Assembly: GCA_021823635.1 (NCBI GenBank)
Contig: JAKANT010000012.1
Coordinates: 1-12,175, forward strand
DNA length: 12,175 nt
From: Pseudomonadota bacterium
Lineage (GTDB): Bacteria; Pseudomonadota; Gammaproteobacteria; Burkholderiales; Burkholderiaceae_F
Direction: 5' to 3'
In this document: piece by piece, positions 1-6,175 of the stretch
Numbering within the stretch: position 1 is the stretch's first letter
How the letters are laid out: every line of letters begins with the position of its first letter
Position numbers and translations under genes: made by a program
The notes under the pieces: generated by a model
What the model saw: the letters and a program-made list of their open reading frames with translations, nothing else
Told to the model about the DNA's origin: nothing
The model's database searches: none

Positions 1-2
1 AC

Positions 3-194
3 GCTGCCACCGACATGACCGAGCGCATGACGCAGGGCGTGCTGCAGGCCAACGGTCAACTGGCGCCGGAGCCGCGCATGGATCTGAAGCACGTCGCCGA
101 CGCGGTGCTGTACATGGCGAGCCTGCCGCTCGACGCCAACGTGCTGTTCATGACGGTGATGGCGACCAAAATGCCGTTCGTCGGCCGCGGCTGA
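3..194 (+). CDS. Short-chain dehydrogenase/reductase (SDR), C-terminal part
   Basis: The window opens inside this gene: 63 codons are read in frame to the TGA at 192-194, and the N-terminus (Rossmann fold, YxxxK site) lies outside. The visible part contains TDMTERM, then a helix with DLKHVADAVLYMASLP, then ANVLFMTVMATKMPFVGRG at the extreme end. The threonine-rich substrate loop followed by 'VADAVLYMASLP' (helix alphaG region) and a short strand near the end is the normal C-terminal layout of classical SDRs, which are NAD(P)-dependent oxidoreductases of about 250 residues. The substrate cannot be told. The next gene starts 1 nt after the stop, so the two are probably co-transcribed. Family call is fairly sure; specificity is unknown. 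Confidence 0.85.
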   Translation, partial: AATDMTERMTQGVLQANGQLAPEPRMDLKHVADAVLYMASLPLDANVLFMTVMATKMPFVGRG

Positions 195-195
195 G

Positions 196-1068
196 GTGGA
201 GACGCTGCGCCGTCTGCGGCGGCCGGACGGCGTGGAAATCGTCTATGGCTTCACGCCGGCCGCGGAACGTACGCCGGGCCGCGCGCTGCTGCTGCTGCAC
301 GGGCTGGCGAGCAACAAGTCGCGCTTCGCCGAATTCGTCGAACAGACGCGCCTGAGCGCGCGCTTCGACCTGCTGCGCGTCGACCTGCGCGGCCACGGCG
401 ACTCCCAAGCGCGCGGGCGGCTGTCGCTCGAGCTTTGGTGCGACGACCTGGCCGCGCTCCTCGCCGCCGAGGGCCATCCACAGGCGATCCTGGTCGGCCA
501 CAGCCTGGGGGCTCAGGTGGCGCTCGCGTTCGCGGCCCGCTACCGGCAGCAAAGCCGGGCGCTGGCGCTGATCGATCCGGTGTTTCGCGAGGCGTTGCGC
601 GGCAAATGGCGGCGCATCGCGCAACTGGCCCCCGTCATTGGCGCCGCGGCGACGCTGGTGCGGGCGGCCAATGCGCTGGGTTTACAGCGGCGCGCCGTCG
701 AACCGTACGATCTGCGGGCGCTGGACGAAGAAGCCCGCGCCGCGCTCGCCTCCCCCGCGGCCACCGCCGACTTCGTGCGCCGCTACAGCTCGACGTGCGA
801 AGACCTGCGCCATTTCCGCACCGCGCACTATCTGCAGGAGCTGGTCGAGATGTTCCGCCCCGCGCCGCCGCTCGCCGCGCTGGATATGCCGGTGCTGGTG
901 CTGCTGTCGAGCGGCGGAACGTTCGCCGACCCCGCGGTGATGGCACGCCTGCTGGCGCAATTGCCGCGCGCTCAGACCGTATCGATCGATTGCCAGCACT
1001 GGCCGCTCACCGAGCGGCCGCACGAAGTGCGCACGGCGATCGAACGCTGGTGCGAGGCGCTGCCGTGA
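196..1068 (+). CDS. Alpha/beta-fold hydrolase
   Basis: A 290-residue cytoplasmic serine hydrolase with no signal peptide. Visible motifs: oxyanion-hole HG at residues 35-36 (LLLLHGLASN), RGHGDS at 65-70, nucleophile elbow GHSLG at 101-105 with Ser103, a helical cap of roughly 135-220, strand MPVLVLLSS at 231-239, and catalytic His268 in QHWPLTERP. The acid is probably Asp245, just after the penultimate strand. Length and order match the 270-300 aa esterase/lipase/epoxide-hydrolase-like group; the substrate cannot be told from sequence. The GTG start at 196 lies 1 nt after the stop of the dehydrogenase, with no strong Shine-Dalgarno, so translation is probably coupled. It is convergent with the glycine-zipper gene (28 nt between stop codons). 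Confidence 0.9.
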   Translation: METLRRLRRPDGVEIVYGFTPAAERTPGRALLLLHGLASNKSRFAEFVEQTRLSARFDLLRVDLRGHGDSQARGRLSLELWCDDLAALLAAEGHPQAILVGHSLGAQVALAFAARYRQQSRALALIDPVFREALRGKWRRIAQLAPVIGAAATLVRAANALGLQRRAVEPYDLRALDEEARAALASPAATADFVRRYSSTCEDLRHFRTAHYLQELVEMFRPAPPLAALDMPVLVLLSSGGTFADPAVMARLLAQLPRAQTVSIDCQHWPLTERPHEVRTAIERWCEALP

Positions 1069-1113
1069 GCGCGCCTGCTGCGCACGCGGGCCGCGCCTAG
1101 CCGCGCGCGCTCA
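1066..1113. repeat. 9-bp inverted repeat spanning two convergent gene ends
   Basis: TGAGCGCGC at 1066-1074 is repeated inverted as GCGCGCTCA at 1105-1113, with 30 nt between. The left arm begins with the hydrolase stop codon; the right arm lies in the last codons of the convergent glycine-zipper gene. A transcript from either strand could form this stem. There is no T-run beside it, so it is not a classical intrinsic terminator. In such GC-rich sequence a 9-bp match made mostly of GC could be chance. Confidence 0.4.
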
Positions 1114-1660
1114 GGCGATCGCCGTTGACCTCGACTTTGGCGCCCACCGCGAGCCCGGGCGGCGTGCCGTAGTCGAACGTGCGCACCGACCCGTCGTCCA
1201 TCTTCACGTCCACGTGATAGACGGTCTTCGCCCGCACCTGTTTTTCGATCTGATGCCCGGCGACGGCGCCTCCGACCGCGCCGACGACGGTGAGCGCATC
1301 CTTGCCGCGGCCGCCGCCGAACTGATGTCCGACCACGCCGCCGATCACGCCGCCGGCCACCGCGCCCAGGCCCGTGCCCTCGCCGGCGCGCTTGCTTTCG
1401 CGCACCGCGATCACCGTGCCGCAGTTCGGGCAGGCGGCCCGCGGCGCGGGCCTGGCCGGCACCGCTTTGGCCGCGCCCGTCTGCGCGGCGGCCGCGGCGC
1501 TGCCCGCGGCGACATGCGATCGCGCGTCCTGTGGGCGCAGCATTTGCGCAGCTGCGATCAGCGTCACCGCCGCGACACCGATCGCGGCCAGTACGAATGC
1601 AGGATGGATCTTGCTCGGCGTCTTCGCCGGCGCGGCTTGCGCCGCTACGTTTTCGCTCAT
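1097..1660 (-). CDS. Glycine-zipper 2TM-domain membrane protein with CPNCG motif
   Basis: A 187-residue protein. Residues 21-40 (AFVLAAIGVAAVTLIAAAQM) form one membrane helix near the N-terminus with no lipobox, so it is an inner-membrane anchor rather than a lipoprotein. An Ala/Pro-rich linker (about 50-75) follows, then CPNCG at 77-81, then a glycine zipper at about 95-136 (GLGAVAGGVIGGVVGHQFGG and GAVGGAVAGHQIE), then a small beta-rich tail (about 145-185, MDDGSVRTFDYGTPPGLAVG). The zipper resembles SlyB / 17-kDa surface antigen domains, which are envelope proteins. The two cysteines could bind metal or form a disulfide; this is inference. The ATG at 1660 has a strong GGAGG site in the preceding 12 nt. 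It is divergent from the MaoC gene. Function is unknown beyond envelope association. Confidence 0.8.
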   Translation of the reverse strand: MSENVAAQAAPAKTPSKIHPAFVLAAIGVAAVTLIAAAQMLRPQDARSHVAAGSAAAAAQTGAAKAVPARPAPRAACPNCGTVIAVRESKRAGEGTGLGAVAGGVIGGVVGHQFGGGRGKDALTVVGAVGGAVAGHQIEKQVRAKTVYHVDVKMDDGSVRTFDYGTPPGLAVGAKVEVNGDRLSARG

Positions 1661-1779
1661 CGACGAACCTCCGGAAGGGTCTGATGCCGTTGCAAAATGC
1701 TGCCCGACAGAACTCCCGACGGGCGCGGCCGGTTTACCCGCTCCGGGTTAGGCGATCGGGACGAGCGCCACGCGCTTGC

Positions 1780-1785
1780 TAGAGT
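1780..1785 (+). promoter_or_regulatory. Candidate -10 element of the MaoC gene
   Basis: TAGAGT followed by G lies 28 nt before the ATG at 1814. It would place the transcription start near 1792 and give a leader of about 22 nt that includes GGAG at 1803-1806. No convincing -35 is seen 16-18 nt upstream (CGGGAC at 1757-1762). The sequence after it resembles the leader of the Mpo1-like gene (both have CCGGAA, then GGAG, then CGATG). Confidence 0.35.
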
Positions 1786-1813
1786 GCGGCCGGAAGAACT
1801 GCGGAGAACATCG

Positions 1814-2281
1814 ATGGAAGGCCCGGTGCGGCAGGTCGAAAAGGAAGCGCTGGCGGCGCTCGTCGGCCGCGAGGTCGGCGTGTCGAGCTGGATTCGCATC
1901 GATCAGGCGCGCATCGATGCCTTTGCCGACCTGACCGAAGATCGGGCCTTCATCCATGTCGACCGCGAACGGGCGGCCGCGACACCCTTCGGCACCACGA
2001 TCGCGCACGGATTCCTGACGCTGTCGCTGCTGTCGCGCATGGCCTACGAGGTCTGCCCGACGATCGCCGGCAGCAAGTTCGGCGTCAACTACGGCTGCAA
2101 CCGCCTGCGCTTCATCGCGCCGGTGAAAAACGGCGCGCGCGTGCGCGGCCGCTTCACGCTGCGCAAGCTGGAGGATCAGCCCGGCGGCCGCGTGCTGGCG
2201 ACCTACGACGTGACGGTCGAGATCGAAGGCGAGGACAAACCGGCGCTCGCGATCGAGTGGCTGACGATGACGTTCATGTAG
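1814..2281 (+). CDS. MaoC-like hotdog dehydratase
   Basis: A 155-residue single-hotdog protein of the MaoC / (R)-specific enoyl-CoA hydratase type, which adds water to or removes it from acyl-CoA thioesters in the cytoplasm. The family's active-site Asp and His, five residues apart, are seen as Asp43 and His48 in TEDRAFIHVD, followed by the conserved AHG at 64-66 (TTIAHGFLTLS). The closest form is the NodN-like subgroup (VNYGCNRLRFIAPVKNG). The reading frame is open further upstream to an ATG at 1697, but the ATG at 1814 is chosen because GGAG at 1803-1806 lies 7 nt before it and the upstream extension has no family similarity. The zinc alcohol dehydrogenase starts 12 nt after its stop, which suggests one transcript and a shared pathway, probably of acyl-CoA or alcohol oxidation (inference). 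Confidence 0.9.
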   Translation: MEGPVRQVEKEALAALVGREVGVSSWIRIDQARIDAFADLTEDRAFIHVDRERAAATPFGTTIAHGFLTLSLLSRMAYEVCPTIAGSKFGVNYGCNRLRFIAPVKNGARVRGRFTLRKLEDQPGGRVLATYDVTVEIEGEDKPALAIEWLTMTFM

Positions 2282-2293
2282 ACGGAGACTCCG

Positions 2294-3418
2294 ATGAAGA
2301 TCCGCGCCGCCGTGTTGAACCGCATGGGTGTGGAGCCCCCCTATGCGCAAACGAAGCCGCTGGCGATCGAGGAGCTGGACCTGGAACCCCCGGGCCCCGG
2401 CGAGGTGCTGGTGCGCATCCGCGCCGCCGGGTTGTGCCACTCGGACCTGTCGGTGATCAACGGCGATCGGCCGCGGCCGACACCGATGGCGCTCGGACAC
2501 GAAGCGGCAGGCGAGGTCGTCGCCTGGGGCGAAGGCGTCACCGATCTGAAAGAGGGCGAGCACGTCGTGCTGGTGTTCGTTCCCAGTTGCGGCCATTGCC
2601 TGCCGTGCGCCGAAGGGCGGCCCGCGCTGTGCGAGTCCGGCGCGGCGGCCAATACCGCCGGCACCCTGCTGTCCGGCGCGCGCCGGCTGTCGCGCAACGG
2701 CAGCCCGATCCATCACCATCTGGGATGCTCGGCGTTCGCCGATTACGCCGTCGTGTCGCGCCGCTCGCTGGTGAAAGTCGATCCCGCATTGCCGTTCGAC
2801 GAAGCGGCGCTGTTCGGCTGCGCGGTGCTGACCGGTGTCGGCGCGGTGATCAACACCGCGCGCGTGCCGCTCGGCGCCAGCGTCGCGGTGGTCGGGCTGG
2901 GCGGAGTCGGGCTGGCGGCGCTGATCGGCGCGCAGGCGGCCGGTGCGGCGACGATCGTCGCGCTCGACGTGGCGCCGGACAAGCTCGAACTGGCGCGCGC
3001 GCTCGGCGCGACCGCGTGCGTGAACGCGGCCGCACCGGACGCGGTCGAGCAGGTCAAGGCGCTGACGGCGGGCGGCGTGGATTTCGCATTCGAGTTCGCC
3101 GGTGTGGTGAAGGCGCTGGAACTGGCGTATCGCATCACGCGCCGCGGCGGCACGACGGTGACCGCGGGGCTGCCGCCGCCGCAGCACACGCTCGCGCTGC
3201 CGATCGTGAACCTGGTCGCCGAGGAGCGCACGGTCAAAGGCAGCTACATCGGCACCTGCGTGCCGGTGCGCGATCTGCCGCGCTACGTGGCGCTTTATCG
3301 GCAGGGGCGGCTGCCGGTCGATCGGCTCAAGACCGGCACGTTGCGGCTGGAGCAGATCAACGAAGGCTTCGACCGCCTGCGCGAAGGCAAGGCGGTGCGG
3401 CAGGTGATCGTGATGTAG
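2294..3418 (+). CDS. Zinc-dependent alcohol dehydrogenase (MDR family)
   Basis: A 374-residue cytoplasmic enzyme oxidising an alcohol to an aldehyde or ketone with NAD. It has the full GroES-like plus Rossmann layout. Catalytic zinc ligands are Cys48 (GLCHSD), His69 in GHE at 68-70, and probably Cys176 (FGCAVLTGVGAV). The structural zinc loop is complete: Cys99, Cys102, Cys105 and Cys113. The nucleotide motif GLGGVG is at 201-206, and Asp225 at the end of the second Rossmann strand favours NAD over NADP. Length and layout match the long-chain class I/III-like ADH group rather than the short 340-residue forms. The ATG at 2294 is preceded by GGAG at 2284-2287. It probably forms an operon with the MaoC gene and is convergent, 2 nt apart, with the MFS gene. 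The substrate is unknown. Confidence 0.93.
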   Translation: MKIRAAVLNRMGVEPPYAQTKPLAIEELDLEPPGPGEVLVRIRAAGLCHSDLSVINGDRPRPTPMALGHEAAGEVVAWGEGVTDLKEGEHVVLVFVPSCGHCLPCAEGRPALCESGAAANTAGTLLSGARRLSRNGSPIHHHLGCSAFADYAVVSRRSLVKVDPALPFDEAALFGCAVLTGVGAVINTARVPLGASVAVVGLGGVGLAALIGAQAAGAATIVALDVAPDKLELARALGATACVNAAAPDAVEQVKALTAGGVDFAFEFAGVVKALELAYRITRRGGTTVTAGLPPPQHTLALPIVNLVAEERTVKGSYIGTCVPVRDLPRYVALYRQGRLPVDRLKTGTLRLEQINEGFDRLREGKAVRQVIVM

Positions 3419-3420
3419 GT

Positions 3421-4596
3421 TCAAGCGCGCGCCGTCAGCAGCGGGCGCAGCGCGAGCAGACCGAACGCCGGGCCGAGCGCGAGCCAGGGCAGCACGAGGT
3501 CGAGCGGCAGCCGTTGCGCGAGCCAGGCGAAGAGCTGGATGCTCGGAATCGTGATCGCGAAGCCGATCGAGTTGACGAACGTCAGCACGCTGCCGACCGC
3601 GTCGCGCGGCGCGTTCAGCGCCGTGAGCGTGGAAAACTGCGGCGAGTCGCCGACCACGGTCACGCCCCAGACGAACAGCCACGCGTGAAACAGCGCGAGC
3701 GGCGCGTCCAGCATCAGCGGCGCCAGCACGCAGCAGGCGCCGCTGGCCGCCAACTGCGCGCCCGCCACGCGCGCGCTGCCGAACCGGCGCACGAGCAAGC
3801 CGCCCGCCGCGCAGCCGATCGCGCCGGCGCCGATCACGACGAAGGCCGCGGCGGCGACCTGCGATGCGTGCAGGCGCGTGGCGAGCACGAACGGCACCAG
3901 CACCCAGAACGCGTACAGCTCCCACATGTGGCCGAAGTAACCGAACGCGGAGGCACGCACCTTGCGGTCGGTGACGATGACCGCCAGCGCCTGCGGGCGC
4001 AGGCGCGCGGCGCGTGGCAGATGCGGACTGTCGGGCACCAACAGGTACAGCATCAGTCCGCCGCCGGCCGCGATCGCCGCCACCGCGAGCATCAGCGACT
4101 GCCAGGGCCAGGCGGAGCCCAGCGCGCGCAGTCCGTGCGGAGCGGCCGTGCCGAGCACCAGCGCGCCGATCAGAAAGCCGAGCGCGGCGCCCAGCCCGCG
4201 CGCATACCAGCCGGCGGCGATCTTCATGCCGACCGGATAGATGCCGGCCAGAAAGAATCCGGTGGCGAAGCGCAGCGCGGCGAGCGCCGCCAAGTCGCGG
4301 GCTAGCACTGCGGCGGCGGCGGTGCAGGCCGCGCCCGCGAGCGAGCACAGCAGGAACACGCGGCGCGGCGAGAAACGATCGGCGATCGCCGCCAGCGCGA
4401 AGGCGAGCGTGCCGGCGATGAAACCCAGTTGCACTGCCGAAGTCAGCGTGCCCACCGCTTCCGCCGGCAGGTCCCAGTCGCGCTGCAGATCGGGCATCAC
4501 GGCGTTGACCGCGAACCACAGCGCCGTGCCGGCGAGCTGCGACAGCACGATCGTCGGCAGGATGCGGCGCGGCACGCGCGCTTCGTCTCTGGTCAT
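3421..4596 (-). CDS. MFS transporter
   Basis: A 391-residue inner-membrane protein with about 12 hydrophobic helices, starting at residue 13. Between helices 2 and 3 is a motif-A-like loop, ADRFSPRRV (72-80). Other marks are LSQLAGTALWF (18-28), the FFLAGIYPVGMKIAAGWY stretch in helices 4-5, and DSPQFSTLTALNAPRD (317-332) in helix 10-11. Length is normal for the MFS_1 family; substrate and direction cannot be inferred. The frame is open 38 codons further upstream to 4710, but that would run into the divergent gene and has no membrane or family character, so the ATG at 4596 is chosen. There is no Shine-Dalgarno before this ATG; instead a TACAGT element ends 6 nt upstream. It is divergent from the flippase gene. 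Confidence 0.9.
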   Translation of the reverse strand: MTRDEARVPRRILPTIVLSQLAGTALWFAVNAVMPDLQRDWDLPAEAVGTLTSAVQLGFIAGTLAFALAAIADRFSPRRVFLLCSLAGAACTAAAAVLARDLAALAALRFATGFFLAGIYPVGMKIAAGWYARGLGAALGFLIGALVLGTAAPHGLRALGSAWPWQSLMLAVAAIAAGGGLMLYLLVPDSPHLPRAARLRPQALAVIVTDRKVRASAFGYFGHMWELYAFWVLVPFVLATRLHASQVAAAAFVVIGAGAIGCAAGGLLVRRFGSARVAGAQLAASGACCVLAPLMLDAPLALFHAWLFVWGVTVVGDSPQFSTLTALNAPRDAVGSVLTFVNSIGFAITIPSIQLFAWLAQRLPLDLVLPWLALGPAFGLLALRPLLTARA

Positions 4597-4602
4597 CGCG
4601 CC

Positions 4603-4608
4603 ACTGTA
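4603..4608 (-). promoter_or_regulatory. Candidate -10 of the MFS gene, possibly leaderless
   Basis: On the minus strand TACAGT (4608 down to 4603) is followed by only 6 nt (GGCGCG) and then the ATG at 4596. A start site about 7 nt after the -10 would fall at the ATG itself, and no Shine-Dalgarno exists. The hexamer 17 nt upstream (CAGTCT) is a poor -35 and overlaps the -10 of the divergent gene. Confidence 0.35.
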
Positions 4609-4624
4609 ACCGCTCGCCGGGCCG

Positions 4625-4630
4625 TAGACT
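4625..4630 (+). promoter_or_regulatory. Candidate -10 of the flippase gene
   Basis: TAGACT followed by G lies 27 nt before the TTG start at 4658. It would give a leader of about 21 nt containing GAGG at 4646-4649. The position 17 nt upstream, where a -35 would sit, is occupied by the -10 of the divergent MFS gene, so the two promoters would overlap face to face. Confidence 0.35.
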
Positions 4631-4657
4631 GACCGCGTCTCGCACGAGGCTGACCGA

Positions 4658-6124
4658 TTGAGCACCCCGAGCGCATCACCCGCACTCGACCACGCGCTGG
4701 CATCGGGCATCGCCTGGACGGCGGCGCTGCGCTGGCTGGCGCAGCTGATCTCCTGGGTGGCGACGCTGTATGCGGCGCGGCTGTTGGCGCCGGCCGACTA
4801 CGGCTTGATCGCGATGGCGACGCTGGCGATCGGGCTGGCGCGCATGGTCGAGGACTTCGGGCTCGACGCCGTGCTGGTACAGGATCGCAGTATCGACGCC
4901 GAGCAGCGCGCCCGGCTGGCCGGTTTCCTGCTGCTGATCGCGGTCGCGCTCGCTGCCGCTTACCTGCTGCTGGCGCCGGCGATCGCGGGCTTTTTCGGCG
5001 AACCGCAGGTGGCGGCGATCATCATGGCGCTGAGCGCGCTGATGCTGACCGACGCGCTGCAGGTCGTGCCGCGCGCGCAGCTTCAGCGTGAACTGCAGTT
5101 CGGCCGACTGGCGCTCGCGACGTTCGTTCAGGCGCTGGTGACCGCTGCGGTATTGGCCGGCGCGGCGACGGCGGGGCTCGGCTACTGGGCGCTGGTGCTC
5201 AACTCGCTCGCCGGCGCTGCCGCGATCACGCTGCTGCTGGTCCTGTGGCGTCCGTTCGCCATCGCTTGGCCGCGCGACGTGCGCACGTTGGCGCGGCCGC
5301 TGTTGCAGGGCTGGCGGCTGCTCGCCGCGCGCATCGCCTGGTACGGCTACAGCAATGCCGATCAGACGATCGTCGGCCGCATGCTCGGCAAGGACGCGCT
5401 CGGCGCCTATTCGTTCGCGGTCACGTTCTCCACGCTGGCGCAGCAGGAGATCGGTTCGGTGATCAGCCGCGTCGTGCCCGGTGTCTTCTCCGCCGTGCAG
5501 GACCGACGCGAAGAGCTGCGGCGCTACTTCCTGCTTCTGACCGAATTGCTGACCGTGTTCACGTTTCCGGTATCGATCGGCACCGCGCTGGTGGCCGATC
5601 TGGCGATTCCGCTCGTGCTCGGCCCGCAATGGGACGCCGTGGTCGTGCCGCTGCAGTTGCTGTGCGTATATGCCGCCTATCTCTCTTCGCAGACGCTGAT
5701 GGGGCATTTGCTGCTGTGGACCGGGCAGTTTCGCGCCAACCTGTGGCTGTCGGTACTCGCGGGCGTGGGGATGCCGCTCGCGCTGCTGGGCGCGGTGAAC
5801 TTCGGGCTGGTCGGCATCGGTTGGGCGTGGGTGGTGGTGTATCCGGTACTCAACATCCCGCAGTTCTACCTCGCGTTTCGCACCGTGCGGGTCACGACCC
5901 GCGACTGGCTGCGGGCGGTGGGCCCGGCGCTGGCAGGGTGTGCGGCGATGGCGCTCGCGGTATTCGCGGCACGCGCCGTCGTTCCCGACGGCTGGCCGAT
6001 CGCCAAGACGGGCGCCGCCATCGCGGTCGGCGCGCTCGTATACGCGGCCGTGATCTGGTTCGGCTTCCGGGCGCGCGTGCACGCGATGTTCGACCTCGCC
6101 CGCGCGCTGCGCACGCGCACTTGA
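4658..6124 (+). CDS. Lipopolysaccharide/oligosaccharide flippase family protein (MVF/MOP superfamily)
   Basis: A 488-residue polytopic inner-membrane protein with about 12-14 hydrophobic helices. The N-terminal signature RWLAQLISWVATLYAARLL (25-43), then PADYGLIAMA (45-54) and FGLDAVLVQ (67-75), and PRAQLQRELQFGRLA (138-152), are typical of polysaccharide-synthesis Wzx/WzxC-like proteins. A second half with YGYSNADQTIVGRMLG (229-244) follows. Such proteins move lipid-linked glycans across the membrane. The start is a TTG at 4658, supported by GAGG at 4646-4649 (8 nt spacer); no ATG or GTG gives a better N-terminus because the first signature begins at residue 15-25. No glycosyltransferase, polymerase or other glycan gene is nearby, so the substrate is unknown. 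Confidence 0.88.
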   Translation: MSTPSASPALDHALASGIAWTAALRWLAQLISWVATLYAARLLAPADYGLIAMATLAIGLARMVEDFGLDAVLVQDRSIDAEQRARLAGFLLLIAVALAAAYLLLAPAIAGFFGEPQVAAIIMALSALMLTDALQVVPRAQLQRELQFGRLALATFVQALVTAAVLAGAATAGLGYWALVLNSLAGAAAITLLLVLWRPFAIAWPRDVRTLARPLLQGWRLLAARIAWYGYSNADQTIVGRMLGKDALGAYSFAVTFSTLAQQEIGSVISRVVPGVFSAVQDRREELRRYFLLLTELLTVFTFPVSIGTALVADLAIPLVLGPQWDAVVVPLQLLCVYAAYLSSQTLMGHLLLWTGQFRANLWLSVLAGVGMPLALLGAVNFGLVGIGWAWVVVYPVLNIPQFYLAFRTVRVTTRDWLRAVGPALAGCAAMALAVFAARAVVPDGWPIAKTGAAIAVGALVYAAVIWFGFRARVHAMFDLARALRTRT

Positions 6125-6149
6125 ATTGCCGCACGCGGCTGCCTACAGT
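6121..6149 (+). promoter_or_regulatory. Sigma-70-type promoter of the Mpo1-like gene
   Basis: TTGAAT at 6121-6126, a spacer of exactly 17 nt, then TACAGT at 6144-6149. The start site would be near 6156, giving a 20-nt leader with GGAG at 6166-6169 before the ATG at 6176. The -35 element contains the stop codon of the flippase gene (TGA, 6122-6124). This is the best promoter match in the window and suggests the gene is expressed independently of the flippase. Confidence 0.6.
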
Positions 6150-6175
6150 GTGCGCCGGAACGATTGGAGCAGACG

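Noticed and set aside
1727..1753. ACCCG-CTC-CGGGT hairpin as a terminator
   Set aside because: The stem is only 5 bp, has no T-run, and lies between divergent gene starts where no terminator is needed.
1697..1813. N-terminal extension of the MaoC gene to the ATG at 1697
   Set aside because: It has no family similarity, would cover the likely promoter, and the ATG at 1814 has a well-spaced GGAG.
2257..4305. A 682-codon open frame on the plus strand
   Set aside because: It overlaps the alcohol dehydrogenase and the antisense of the MFS gene; Arg/Gly/Ala-rich with no domain.
1748..4645. A 965-codon open frame on the minus strand across MaoC, dehydrogenase and MFS genes
   Set aside because: It is a shadow of three real genes, Arg/Ala/His-rich, low complexity, with no motif.
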